A DNA stretch of 16,477 bases from JBFWRK01 sp050248955 (GTDB lineage: Bacteria; Actinomycetota; Acidimicrobiia; Acidimicrobiales; Ilumatobacteraceae). The stretch covers positions 1 through 16,477 of the forward strand of contig JBFWRK010000037.1 in the NCBI GenBank assembly GCA_050248955.1, read 5' to 3'. Positions 5,564 through 12,755 of this stretch are shown here, in pieces. A model generated the notes under the pieces. That model was not told the DNA's origin, searched no databases, and saw only the letters and a program-made list of their open reading frames with translations. Both the position numbers and the translations under genes were made by a program. Every line of letters starts with the position of its first letter. Position 1 is the stretch's first letter.

Positions 5564-6360
5564 GAGCGGATGTCGCGTCGTTCGACGCCGGCGGTCCCGA
5601 GCCAGACGACGCCCGCGCATACCAGAGCGAGCAGCGCGAGCCCTAGGCCGTCGACGCCATTGGACACCGGCTGCTCACCGATCGCCCAGTACCACGGCGA
5701 CCACTTCCGCACTCCGGCGAGGGCGTCGGCGATCGGGAGCAGGAAGTCCATGATGTAGCCGACGACGAGGACGAGCACGGCGATGCCGGCCGACAAGCCG
5801 CGGGACCCGCCGAGCCCACCCGCGGCGTACGCGACCGATGCGTGGAACGCGGCGAGGAGCGCGCAGCCGAACGTCGCGTCGACGATGCGGCCCGCGCCGA
5901 CCTCGTCGAGCGAGAAGACGGGCAGGGAGACGACCATGACCCCGGCGGTGACGGCCGCGACGCCGAGCAGCGCGAGCATCGCTGCGGCCCAGCGACCGAG
6001 CCACACGGCGCGGCGGCTCACCGGCAGGGAGTGGAGCAGCTCGAGCCGGCCGGCGTCCTCGTCACCCGAGGTGATCGCCGAGAGGCCGGCGATCGCCATC
6101 CCCGAGAGCAGCAGTGGGAGCATCAACGCGTACAGCTGTCCGTCGAGGTAGCCGGCGGGGGTGGCCATGTTCTGGGCGCCGAACGCCTCCATGAGCGCCT
6201 CCATGTCTTCGAAGCCCTCGAGCGCTGCGCTCCCCTCAAGGCTCGGCCAGAACGCGGCGCTCACCACGGCGAGCGCCACGATGCCGCCGCCCCACCACAA
6301 GGCCGAACGGCGCAGTGCCGTCAGGCCCCGTGCGAGCACCTCGCGGAATGCGCCGGTCAT
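5557..6360 (-). CDS. ABC-2 type exporter permease
   Basis: A 267-residue membrane protein with about six helices (near 21-38, 76-95, 121-147, 162-181, 189-211 and 239-257). The segment ITSGDEDAGRLELLHSLPVS (residues 96-115) between the second and third helices is typical of ABC-2 permeases related to antibiotic exporters of the tetronasin type. Its start codon overlaps the stop of the upstream ATPase gene by four bases (ATGA), so the two are translationally coupled and form one exporter. The substrate cannot be deduced. One permease subunit, probably a homodimer with two ATPase subunits, would complete the pump. Confidence 0.85.
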   Translation of the reverse strand: MTGAFREVLARGLTALRRSALWWGGGIVALAVVSAAFWPSLEGSAALEGFEDMEALMEAFGAQNMATPAGYLDGQLYALMLPLLLSGMAIAGLSAITSGDEDAGRLELLHSLPVSRRAVWLGRWAAAMLALLGVAAVTAGVMVVSLPVFSLDEVGAGRIVDATFGCALLAAFHASVAYAAGGLGGSRGLSAGIAVLVLVVGYIMDFLLPIADALAGVRKWSPWYWAIGEQPVSNGVDGLGLALLALVCAGVVWLGTAGVERRDIRSA

Positions 6361-7268
6361 CGAGTCCCGCTCTCGTAGTAGCGCAAGAACGCATGCTCGA
6401 GGTCGGGCTCCGGCAGCAAGAGGTGCTCGACCGGATGCCGGGCGAGCACGGCGAGCAGCTCGTTCGGTGACCCCTCGATCACGCCCCGTACCTCCGACCC
6501 CCTGACCTCGATCTGCGCGATCCCCGCCGCGGCGCGCAGCTCGGCCTCCGGCGGCGGTCCCGTGAACCAGACGGTGAACGGCTGGCGGGCCGTTTGGCGG
6601 AGCGCTTCGATGTGGCCGCTCGCCACGCTCTTGCCCGCCCGGATGACGATCGCCTCGTCCGCGATCTGCTGCACCTCGCTGAGCACGTGCGACGAGAGGA
6701 AGACGGTCCTGCCGTCGTCGCGGACCTCGTTCACGAGCTCGAGGAACTCGGCCTGGACCAACGGGTCGACACCACCCGTCGGTTCGTCGAGGACGAGGAG
6801 CTCGGGACGCGCCATGAACGCGCCGACGAGGCCGACCTTCCGTCGGTTGCCGCTGGAGAGGCCGCGCGTCTCGCGCGTCAGGTCGAGGTCGAGTCGTTCG
6901 CAGAGCTCGCGGACGTACCCCTGGTCGACGGCGTCGTCACGGAGCTTCGCCCACGACCGCAGCGTTTCGTCGACACGCAGCCGGTCGTCGAGGCGCAGTT
7001 CCCCGGGCAGGTACCCGATCCGCCGGCGCAGCTGCGGACCTGCTGTACGGGGGTCGGCGCCGAGGACGCGGACCTCGCCGGCGTCGGGGCGGGCGAGGTC
7101 GAGGAGGATGCGGATCGTCGTCGACTTGCCGGCTCCGTTCGGGCCGAGGTAGCCGACGACCCTGCCGCGGCCAACCGAGAGGTCGAGCTCGTCGAGCGCG
7201 ACGACCTCGCCGAAGCGCTTCACCACGCCCCGGCAGCTGATCACGATGTCATCGGTGTCGGCGCCCAT
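6357..7268 (-). CDS. ABC exporter ATP-binding protein
   Basis: A 303-residue cytoplasmic ATPase. Walker A is GPNGAGKST at 42-50, the signature is LSSGN at 137-141, Walker B is LLVLDEPTGGVDP at 157-169 and the switch histidine is His194 (LSSH). The Q-loop region reads IGYLPGE (84-90), lacking the usual glutamine, a variant seen in this exporter subfamily. A C-terminal extension of about 80 residues follows the ATPase core, as in drug-export ATPases. ATG 7268 lies nine bases after a TAGCTT -10 candidate on the minus strand and has no strong ribosome site. The gene is divergent from the P-type ATPase with 72 bases between the starts. Confidence 0.88.
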   Translation of the reverse strand: MGADTDDIVISCRGVVKRFGEVVALDELDLSVGRGRVVGYLGPNGAGKSTTIRILLDLARPDAGEVRVLGADPRTAGPQLRRRIGYLPGELRLDDRLRVDETLRSWAKLRDDAVDQGYVRELCERLDLDLTRETRGLSSGNRRKVGLVGAFMARPELLVLDEPTGGVDPLVQAEFLELVNEVRDDGRTVFLSSHVLSEVQQIADEAIVIRAGKSVASGHIEALRQTARQPFTVWFTGPPPEAELRAAAGIAQIEVRGSEVRGVIEGSPNELLAVLARHPVEHLLLPEPDLEHAFLRYYESGTR

Positions 7269-7277
7269 CGTGAGGTC

Positions 7278-7283
7278 AAGCTA
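7278..7283 (-). promoter_or_regulatory. -10 candidate for the ABC exporter operon
   Basis: TAGCTT is read on the minus strand at 7283-7278, nine bases before ATG 7268. This would leave a leader of only a few bases. No good -35 box is visible at 17-18 bases upstream, so the call is tentative. Confidence 0.3.
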
Positions 7284-7340
7284 CGCGAGCGGGCTGCGCG
7301 CAGAACGCTACGGGACCAAGATGAGCGCGTGGAGTCGGCG

Positions 7341-9869
7341 ATGCCCTCGGTGCGAGAAGGCGCCGACGTCGACATCGCTCGGTTCTGGTCGCTGGAGGTG
7401 CCAGACCTCGAAGGCGCGCTCGCCACCGACATCGGTGGGCTGACCGACGCCGAAGCCACGCGCCGCCTTGCGGTCAATGGCCCGAACACGATCGAACCTG
7501 CCCATGGGCACCGCGGTCTGAGGTTGCTGGGTGCGCAGTTCACGAGCCCGATCATCCTGATCCTCGGTGCCGCCACCGTCGTGTCGATGGCGCTGGGCGA
7601 CGTCACCGACGGCGCGATCATCCTTGCCATCATCCTGGCGAGCGGGATGCTCGGGTTCTGGCAGGAGCACACTGCCGGCCGCGCCGTCGACGCCTTGCTG
7701 GCGCGGGTCCGCATCGACGTGGAGGTGCTGCGAGAGGGCCGCGAGACGGCGATCTCGGTGGACGACATCGTCGTCGGCGACGTCGTCGTGCTGCGGGCCG
7801 GCGACATCGTGCCGGCCGACTGCAGGGTCGTCGCGTCACGCAACCTCCTCGTGGACGAGGTCGCGCTCACCGGAGAGCCGTACCCGGTGGAGAAGTCGCC
7901 GGGCACGGTCGCGCCGTCGGCGGCGTTGTCGGAGCGGACGAACTCCGTGTTCCTGGGTACCCATGTCGTGAGCGGTAGAGGGACGGCCGTCGTCGCCAAG
8001 GCCGGACGGACGACCGAGTTCGGCGCGCTGTCGGCCGAGCTCGCCACGCGAAGCGTGACGACCCGCTTCGAGCGCGGCATCAGCGCCTTCGGGATGCTGC
8101 TGGTGCAGGCGATGGTGGTGCTCGTCACGGCGATCTTCGTGATCAACATCCTGCTGGATCGACCCTTCGTCGAGTCGATGCTGTTCTCGCTGGCGCTCGC
8201 AGTGGGGCTCACACCGCAACTCCTGCCCGCGATCGTGGCGGTCAGCCTGTCGACGGGGGCGCGGCAGATGGCGGAGGAGCACGTGATCGTCAAGCGGCTC
8301 GACGCGATCGAGGACTTCGGCGCGATGACCGTGCTGTGCACGGACAAGACCGGCACGCTCACGGCCGGCGCGGCGCAACTCGACGCGTCGTTCGATCTCG
8401 ACGGGTGCGCCAGCGACGAAGTGCTCCGGCTGGCCCGCCTCAATGCAGGCCTGCAACGAGGCTTCGCGAACCCGCTCGACGTGGCAACCCTGCACGGTGC
8501 TGCGCCGCCAGATGAATCCCTGCTGCTCGACGAGGTCCCGTACGACTTCGAGCGAAAGCGACTCTCGGTGCTCGTCGCCGGTGACACGCCGACCCTGATC
8601 ATGAAGGGTGCCTTTGACCAGGTGCTCGCCACATCCGCGACCGCCGAGATCGGTGGCGCTGTGGTGCCGATCGAGTCGGCGCGTGCGCAGGTGGTGCACC
8701 GCTTCGAGGAGCTGAGCGCGAGCGGATATCGCGTGCTCGGAGTCGCGACGCGCGCCCTGCCGGGTCGGGACTCGGCCACCGCGGAGGACGAGTCCGAGAT
8801 GACGCTGCGCGGGTTGCTCGCGTTCGCGGATCCAGCGAAGCAGGGCGTGGCGGAAGCGATCCGCGCGCTCGCCGATCTGCACGTGTCGGTCCGGCTCATC
8901 ACGGGCGACAACCACCTCGCAGCCAGGAAGATCGCGACTGCAGTCGGCCTGGCGGGCGACGACATCCTGACCGGTGCTGACATCGACGCGCTGGACGACG
9001 CGGCACTGACGGCTCGGGTTGCGCACGTCGCCGTCTTCGCCGAGGTCGAGCCGCTCCACAAGGAGCGCGTCGTGAAGGCACTGCGGGCGGGCGGCGAGAC
9101 CGTGGGGTTCCTCGGCGACGGCATCAACGACGCTGCCGCGCTCCACGCGGCCGACGTCGGGATCTCGGTGGACACGGCCGTCGACGTGGCCAAGCAATCC
9201 GCGGCCATCGTGCTGCTGGACAAGAGCCTCGACGTGGTCGCCGATGGTGTCCGCCTCGGCCGCAGGACCTTTGCCAACACCCTCAAGTACGTGCGTGTCA
9301 CGACGAGTGCCAACTTCGGGAACATGCTCTCTATGGCGGCTGCGGCGGCGTTCCTGCCGTTCCTCCCGCTGCTCCCGCGTCAGATCCTGCTGCTGAACTT
9401 CCTGTCCGACATCCCGGGCACCACGATCGCCGCCGACACGGTCGACGTCGAACAGCTGGACGCGCCGGCAGCGTGGGACATCGCGTCGATCCGGCGGTTC
9501 ATGATCGTCTTCGGCCTCGTGAGCTCTGCCTTCGACCTGCTCACGTTCGTGATCCTGCGCGTCGGCTTCGACGCCGGCGAGGCGTTGTTCCGCAGCGGTT
9601 GGTACGTCGAGTCGACCGCGACCGAGCTCGCTGTCATGCTCGTGCTGCGCACGCGACGACCGTTCTGGCGCAGCCGGCCGGGGCGAGCCCTCGTCGCGAC
9701 CAGCGTGCTGATCGCGGCGGTGACGGTCGCGCTGCCGTACTCGCCGTTCGCCGAACCGCTCGGTCTCGTCGGCGTGCCGGTACGGATCCTCGCCGTGCTC
9801 GCCGCGCTCACCGTCGGGTACGTCGCCAGCAACGAGATCGTGAAGCGATGGGTGTTCGCCGCGAGCTGA
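7341..9869 (+). CDS. mgtA: P-type ATPase, magnesium-translocating (MgtA/MgtB) class
   Basis: An 842-residue P-type ATPase of the plasma membrane. It has an N-terminal cation-ATPase segment, the actuator loop with TGEP (177-180), the phosphorylation motif CTDKTGTL with acceptor Asp335, a nucleotide domain and GDGIND (592-597), followed by a C-terminal helix set. GLTPQLLPAIV in M4 (289-299), and the later LLNFLSDIPGTTIAADTVD with a following WDIASIRRFM, fit the MgtA/MgtB class, which brings Mg2+ into the cell. There is no heavy-metal-binding CPx motif. ATG 7341 has GGAG six bases upstream; the in-frame GTG 7329 is a second choice. The frame is open much further upstream, but that stretch is antisense to the ABC ATPase gene. 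The N-terminus is short for MgtA. Ion specificity is inferred from family membership. Confidence 0.8.
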   Translation: MPSVREGADVDIARFWSLEVPDLEGALATDIGGLTDAEATRRLAVNGPNTIEPAHGHRGLRLLGAQFTSPIILILGAATVVSMALGDVTDGAIILAIILASGMLGFWQEHTAGRAVDALLARVRIDVEVLREGRETAISVDDIVVGDVVVLRAGDIVPADCRVVASRNLLVDEVALTGEPYPVEKSPGTVAPSAALSERTNSVFLGTHVVSGRGTAVVAKAGRTTEFGALSAELATRSVTTRFERGISAFGMLLVQAMVVLVTAIFVINILLDRPFVESMLFSLALAVGLTPQLLPAIVAVSLSTGARQMAEEHVIVKRLDAIEDFGAMTVLCTDKTGTLTAGAAQLDASFDLDGCASDEVLRLARLNAGLQRGFANPLDVATLHGAAPPDESLLLDEVPYDFERKRLSVLVAGDTPTLIMKGAFDQVLATSATAEIGGAVVPIESARAQVVHRFEELSASGYRVLGVATRALPGRDSATAEDESEMTLRGLLAFADPAKQGVAEAIRALADLHVSVRLITGDNHLAARKIATAVGLAGDDILTGADIDALDDAALTARVAHVAVFAEVEPLHKERVVKALRAGGETVGFLGDGINDAAALHAADVGISVDTAVDVAKQSAAIVLLDKSLDVVADGVRLGRRTFANTLKYVRVTTSANFGNMLSMAAAAAFLPFLPLLPRQILLLNFLSDIPGTTIAADTVDVEQLDAPAAWDIASIRRFMIVFGLVSSAFDLLTFVILRVGFDAGEALFRSGWYVESTATELAVMLVLRTRRPFWRSRPGRALVATSVLIAAVTVALPYSPFAEPLGLVGVPVRILAVLAALTVGYVASNEIVKRWVFAAS

Positions 9870-9893
9870 GCGTCGCGTCGGGTGTCGGTGAGG

Positions 9894-10382
9894 TCAGCCG
9901 GGTGGGGACCATCGATCCGGCTGGCCCGGTGCCGCCGGCGGATCTTCTGCGCGCCAGTACGACGGCGCCGTGACGACCGCGCACAATGCGGTGGCGAGGA
10001 CGACGGCGAGCCACAGCCACGACCGCGCCCTGCCGGCGACGCAGCGGTCGTATGCCTGGATCGTGTCGCTCCGGAACAGGCACACGTCGTCCATCTCGAT
10101 GAGGAGTCGCTGGAGCGGCCACGCGATGGTGAGCGCAGTACAGATGCCGACGACACCGCAGCGAGCGAACCAGCCGATGGCGCGGTACGACTCGCCGGCC
10201 GGGCGGGTCGGTGGCGCGAAGCCGAGGACGACGGCGAGCAGCAGCAGGCCGATGCACGTGTTGAGCGACGTCCACTGACCGTCGGTGATGGTCAGCGACA
10301 GCACTGCGGCGACGACAGCGCCCAGCAGCGCCGCATGATCGACGTCACCGCCCGACGCCGCTGGTGACGACGAGATCGGCAT
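9894..10382 (-). CDS. Four-helix membrane protein with six cysteines, unknown function
   Basis: A 162-residue protein with hydrophobic stretches near 18-33, 42-55, 70-90 and 121-140, giving about four membrane helices. Six cysteines are spread along it (43, 75, 81, 101, 114 and 134). Two of them, Cys101 and Cys114, bracket the loop CLFRSDTIQAYDRC between helices three and four. I do not recognise a family. It begins four bases after the stop of the ABC permease gene, so it is the last gene of the arsI-ABC operon. There is no clear ribosome site, so translation may be coupled to the gene before it. It could be an accessory subunit of the exporter or an unrelated passenger. It converges on mgtA with a 24-base gap. 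Confidence 0.65.
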   Translation of the reverse strand: MPISSSPAASGGDVDHAALLGAVVAAVLSLTITDGQWTSLNTCIGLLLLAVVLGFAPPTRPAGESYRAIGWFARCGVVGICTALTIAWPLQRLLIEMDDVCLFRSDTIQAYDRCVAGRARSWLWLAVVLATALCAVVTAPSYWRAEDPPAAPGQPDRWSPPG

Positions 10383-10386
10383 GCTG

Positions 10387-11208
10387 TCATTGTCGCGCTG
10401 CCGGTGCGGGGGTGCGTCCGATCACGCCGGGCACGACGATCACCGCGACCCACAGCACGACGGCGGCGACGAGGGCGCTCGCCGTGTCGCCGAGGCCGGC
10501 GGTGCCGAGGACGTGGCCGCGTAGGGCTTCGGTGGCGCGGGCGACGGGGTTGAGGTCCGCCGCCGCCTGCATCCAGCCCGGCATCGTCGCCAGCGGGGCG
10601 AAGGCGCCGGAGACGAACATGAACGGCATCATCACCATCATCCCGGCGAACTGGACCACGTCGGGACGGCGGAGCCGATCGCCGATCTCCCCGAACAGGG
10701 CGCTCATCGCCGCGGCGAGCACGACGAGCACGACGATCCCGCCGGCGGCGTCGGCGACCGTCCCGTGGAAGCGGAAGCCGAGGGCGACGGCGGCGGCAGT
10801 GAGGATTGCGGCACGAACGACGGTGAACACGGCCTCGTGGATCGTTCGGGCGATGCCGGGGAGCCCCGACCGCATCGGGAGCGCGGCGAAGCGGTCGTGC
10901 AATCCGTTGGTGTGGTCGATCGCGGCGGCGACCCCGGCGTTCGTGCCGGCCATCACCGTCGAGACGGCGAGCATGGCGGGCGTGAGAAAGTCGATGTAGC
11001 TGACGCCGCCCGGGAAGCCGGGTCCGTCGGCGACGCTGCGGAACACCTGGCTGAACAGCACGTGCATCGCCATCGGCATGGTGAGCGAGAACATCAAGAG
11101 CTGCGGGACGCGGGCGCTGGTGCGCAGGTTGCGGGCGACGAGGGCGGCGAGTTGGTTCCCGACCGGTGACCGATCGCTGATGCTGGTGCTGGTGCTGGTG
11201 CTGGTCAT
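10387..11208 (-). CDS. ABC-2 type permease (DrrB-like)
   Basis: A 273-residue membrane subunit of an ABC exporter in the DrrB group. A short cytoplasmic N-terminus begins with a Thr-Ser repeat (residues 2-9), followed by about six helices (near 36-56, 75-96, 122-144, 154-172, 185-205 and 243-262). DLNPVARATEALRG (218-231) is the typical segment before the last helix. The protein has no cysteine but has methionine-rich patches (MFSLTMPMAM at 39-48 and MMVMMPFM at 190-197). Its start overlaps the ATPase stop by four bases (ATGA), so the two are coupled. DrrB-like pumps usually move hydrophobic drugs or lipids; the operon context with arsI raises an arsenical substrate, but that is inference. 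Confidence 0.85.
   Translation of the reverse strand: MTSTSTSTSISDRSPVGNQLAALVARNLRTSARVPQLLMFSLTMPMAMHVLFSQVFRSVADGPGFPGGVSYIDFLTPAMLAVSTVMAGTNAGVAAAIDHTNGLHDRFAALPMRSGLPGIARTIHEAVFTVVRAAILTAAAVALGFRFHGTVADAAGGIVVLVVLAAAMSALFGEIGDRLRRPDVVQFAGMMVMMPFMFVSGAFAPLATMPGWMQAAADLNPVARATEALRGHVLGTAGLGDTASALVAAVVLWVAVIVVPGVIGRTPAPAARQ
11182..11205. repeat. Hexanucleotide repeat, four copies, at the permease start
   Basis: GCTGGT occurs four times without interruption, read as ACCAGC on the coding strand, right after the permease start codon. It encodes four Thr-Ser pairs. Changes in copy number would keep the reading frame and alter only the length of the N-terminal tail, while also moving the coupled ATPase stop relative to the body of the gene. 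Confidence 0.8.
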
Positions 11209-12131
11209 GCGGGGGCTCCGATCTGGGCGAGGTGGTGGACGACGTCGTCGAGGCTGGGTGAGGCGACCTCGAGGTCGTTGACCTCGATGCCGTCTCGGGT
11301 GATTCGCGCGACGAGCTCACTGGCGGCGGTGGCGTTGCCGAGGGTGAGCACGACGCGGACGTGATTGCCGTCGACGGGCTGCTCCGTGTCGGGACGGAAC
11401 GGCAGCTGGTCGACCTGATGGATCGGGATCGTGGCCGTGACGACCTTGCCACCGACGATCTGCTTGAGCTCGGTCGGGGTGCCGCGGGCGGCGATGCGGC
11501 CGTGGTCGAGCACGAGGATGTCGTCGGCGAGCCGGTCGGCCTCCTCCAGGTACTGGGTGGTGAGCACGACGGTGGTGCCGGCGGCGGTGAGCTCGTCGAC
11601 GACGTCCCACAGTGCGGTCCGGGCCATCGGATCGAGCCCGGTGGTCGGCTCGTCGAGGAACAGCACCGACGGGGACCCGACGAGGCTGGCGGCGAGGTCG
11701 ATCCGCCGCCGCGATCCACCCGAGAGCTCCCCGACCCGCCGTGACGCGAGGTCGTGCAGGTCGAGCCGGTCGATCAGCTCCCCGGCCCGCCGCCCGGCCG
11801 CACCACGGAGCCCGGCGAGGCGGCCGACCAGCTCGATGTTCTCGCGGGCGGTGAGGAACTCGTCGAGCCCGGCGTACTGGCCGGTCACCCCGATGCGGCG
11901 GCGCACTGCCGGCGCGTCGGCGACGACGTCGAGACCGTCGACGAGCGCCCGACCGACGGTCGGCCGGATGAGGGTGGTGAGGACACGGATCAGGGTCGTC
12001 TTCCCGGCGCCGTTGTGGCCGAGCACGCCGAGCGTCGTGCCGGGCTCGGCCTCGACGGCGATGCCGTCCAGCGCCCACGTCTGCCCGTATGCGACGTGGA
12101 GGTCCTCGACGAGCACTGCCGGGCCGGTCAT
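11205..12131 (-). CDS. DrrA-type ABC exporter ATP-binding protein
   Basis: A 308-residue ATPase with Walker A GHNGAGKTT (38-46), Q-loop Gln85 in VTGQYAGLDEFLT, signature LSGGS (136-140) and Walker B VLFLDEPTTGLDP (156-168). The switch position reads TTQYLEEAD (191-199), with Gln193 where most ATPases have His, which is usual for the DrrA group. The C-terminal 80 residues form the regulatory extension of that group, ending with SLDDVVHHL. ATG 12131 was chosen because it matches the family N-terminus and follows the stop of arsI after one base; the longer open frame overlaps arsI. It has no cysteine. The gene is cotranscribed with arsI ahead and the permease behind. DrrA members power export of drugs such as anthracyclines; the substrate here is unknown. 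Confidence 0.88.
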   Translation of the reverse strand: MTGPAVLVEDLHVAYGQTWALDGIAVEAEPGTTLGVLGHNGAGKTTLIRVLTTLIRPTVGRALVDGLDVVADAPAVRRRIGVTGQYAGLDEFLTARENIELVGRLAGLRGAAGRRAGELIDRLDLHDLASRRVGELSGGSRRRIDLAASLVGSPSVLFLDEPTTGLDPMARTALWDVVDELTAAGTTVVLTTQYLEEADRLADDILVLDHGRIAARGTPTELKQIVGGKVVTATIPIHQVDQLPFRPDTEQPVDGNHVRVVLTLGNATAASELVARITRDGIEVNDLEVASPSLDDVVHHLAQIGAPA

Positions 12132-12132
12132 C

Positions 12133-12600
12133 TCAGGCGTCCGACCCGGCGCCGCAGCACGGTGCCGATTGCGTCGACGTGGCGGCGCAGCACGTGCTCT
12201 GCGTGGACGCCTCGGTCTGGCCGGGATCGTCGGCGAGGACGGTGTAGAACTCCCACGCGCCCAACGGGACGTCCGGGGCGTCGACCCAGACCTTGTCCTG
12301 CACGGCGTGGCAACAACGGTCCGCCTCGCTCGTCGTGTGGTGGAGCCCGACGGAGCCGAACCGTTCGGCCGCCGCCACGACATCGGCCGGCGATGGCATC
12401 TCGACACCGAGGTGGTTCAGCGCCGACGCCGCATCCGGGTTCTCGAAGAGCGCGAGCTTGAGCGGCGGGTCGGCAACCTCGAAGTTGGCGTAGCCCGGGC
12501 GCTGCTTGGCCGGCTCGACGCCGAACATGTCCCGGTAGAAGAGCGTCGCCGCCTCGATGTCTCTGACGTTGAGGGCGAGCTGGACGCGGCTGGTCATCAT
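12133..12600 (-). CDS. arsI: ArsI/CadI-family C-As lyase (vicinal oxygen chelate fold)
   Basis: A 155-residue dioxygenase of the vicinal oxygen chelate fold. ArsI cleaves the carbon-arsenic bond of trivalent organoarsenicals such as methylarsenite, using Fe(II) and oxygen. Segments that define the family are SRVQLALNVRDIEAATLFYR (4-23), GYANFEVADPPLKLALFENP (36-55), LNHLGVE (61-67), CCHAVQDKVWV (96-106) and WEFYTVLAD (116-124). Gln7, His63 and Glu117 are the expected metal ligands and Cys96-Cys97 the arsenic-binding pair. A C-terminal tail adds two more cysteine pairs (137-138 and 148-149). A related actinobacterial name is CadI, a cadmium-induced protein, so the true inducer could be cadmium. 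AGGAGG lies seven bases before ATG 12600, and a second ATG follows at once. It is the first gene of a four-gene operon divergent from a sigma factor. Confidence 0.87.
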   Translation of the reverse strand: MMTSRVQLALNVRDIEAATLFYRDMFGVEPAKQRPGYANFEVADPPLKLALFENPDAASALNHLGVEMPSPADVVAAAERFGSVGLHHTTSEADRCCHAVQDKVWVDAPDVPLGAWEFYTVLADDPGQTEASTQSTCCAATSTQSAPCCGAGSDA

Positions 12601-12755
12601 CGGAGGTCCTCCTGTGTGATCGGCCCCCTCGGTCGGGGGAGCCGTCTCCGATGACGAACGACCGCCGGACGGGACGCACCCGTGTGGGGGGACGGCGGTG
12701 ATGCGTCCATTTCGCTCCGTCTTCGTCACTACGGTGGGGAGATCGGAGGACTGCC
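12601..12755. promoter_or_regulatory. Divergent control region between arsI and the sigma gene
   Basis: This 155-base gap contains nested symmetry. An imperfect 24-bp inverted repeat spans 12621-12644 (outer arms CGGC and GCCG, one mismatch, one wobble). ACGGG (12669-12673) pairs with CCCGT (12679-12683), and both are enclosed by ACCGCCG (12661-12667) and CGGCGGT (12693-12699). On the plus strand TACGGT at 12730-12735 is a possible -10 box for the sigma gene, which then has the ribosome site GGAGGA at 12745-12750, five bases before ATG. No convincing promoter is visible for arsI, which would fit control by an ECF sigma factor with its own promoter type. Confidence 0.45.

Noticed and set aside
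6594..7340. A 249-residue N-terminal extension of the P-type ATPase
   Set aside because: This stretch is antisense to the ABC ATPase gene with its intact Walker motifs. The P-type family N-terminus begins after 7341, where a GGAG site is present.
7241..9325. A 694-codon open frame antisense to mgtA
   Set aside because: Ser/Arg-rich product without domains, overlapping a gene with all P-type ATPase motifs.
10292..11719. A 475-codon open frame on the minus strand in another register
   Set aside because: It overlaps both ABC genes, and its Pro/Arg/Ser-rich product is typical of an out-of-frame read.
12601..12729. A longer N-terminus for arsI
   Set aside because: The extra residues are not family-like and cross the divergent promoter region, while ATG 12600 has an ideal AGGAGG site.
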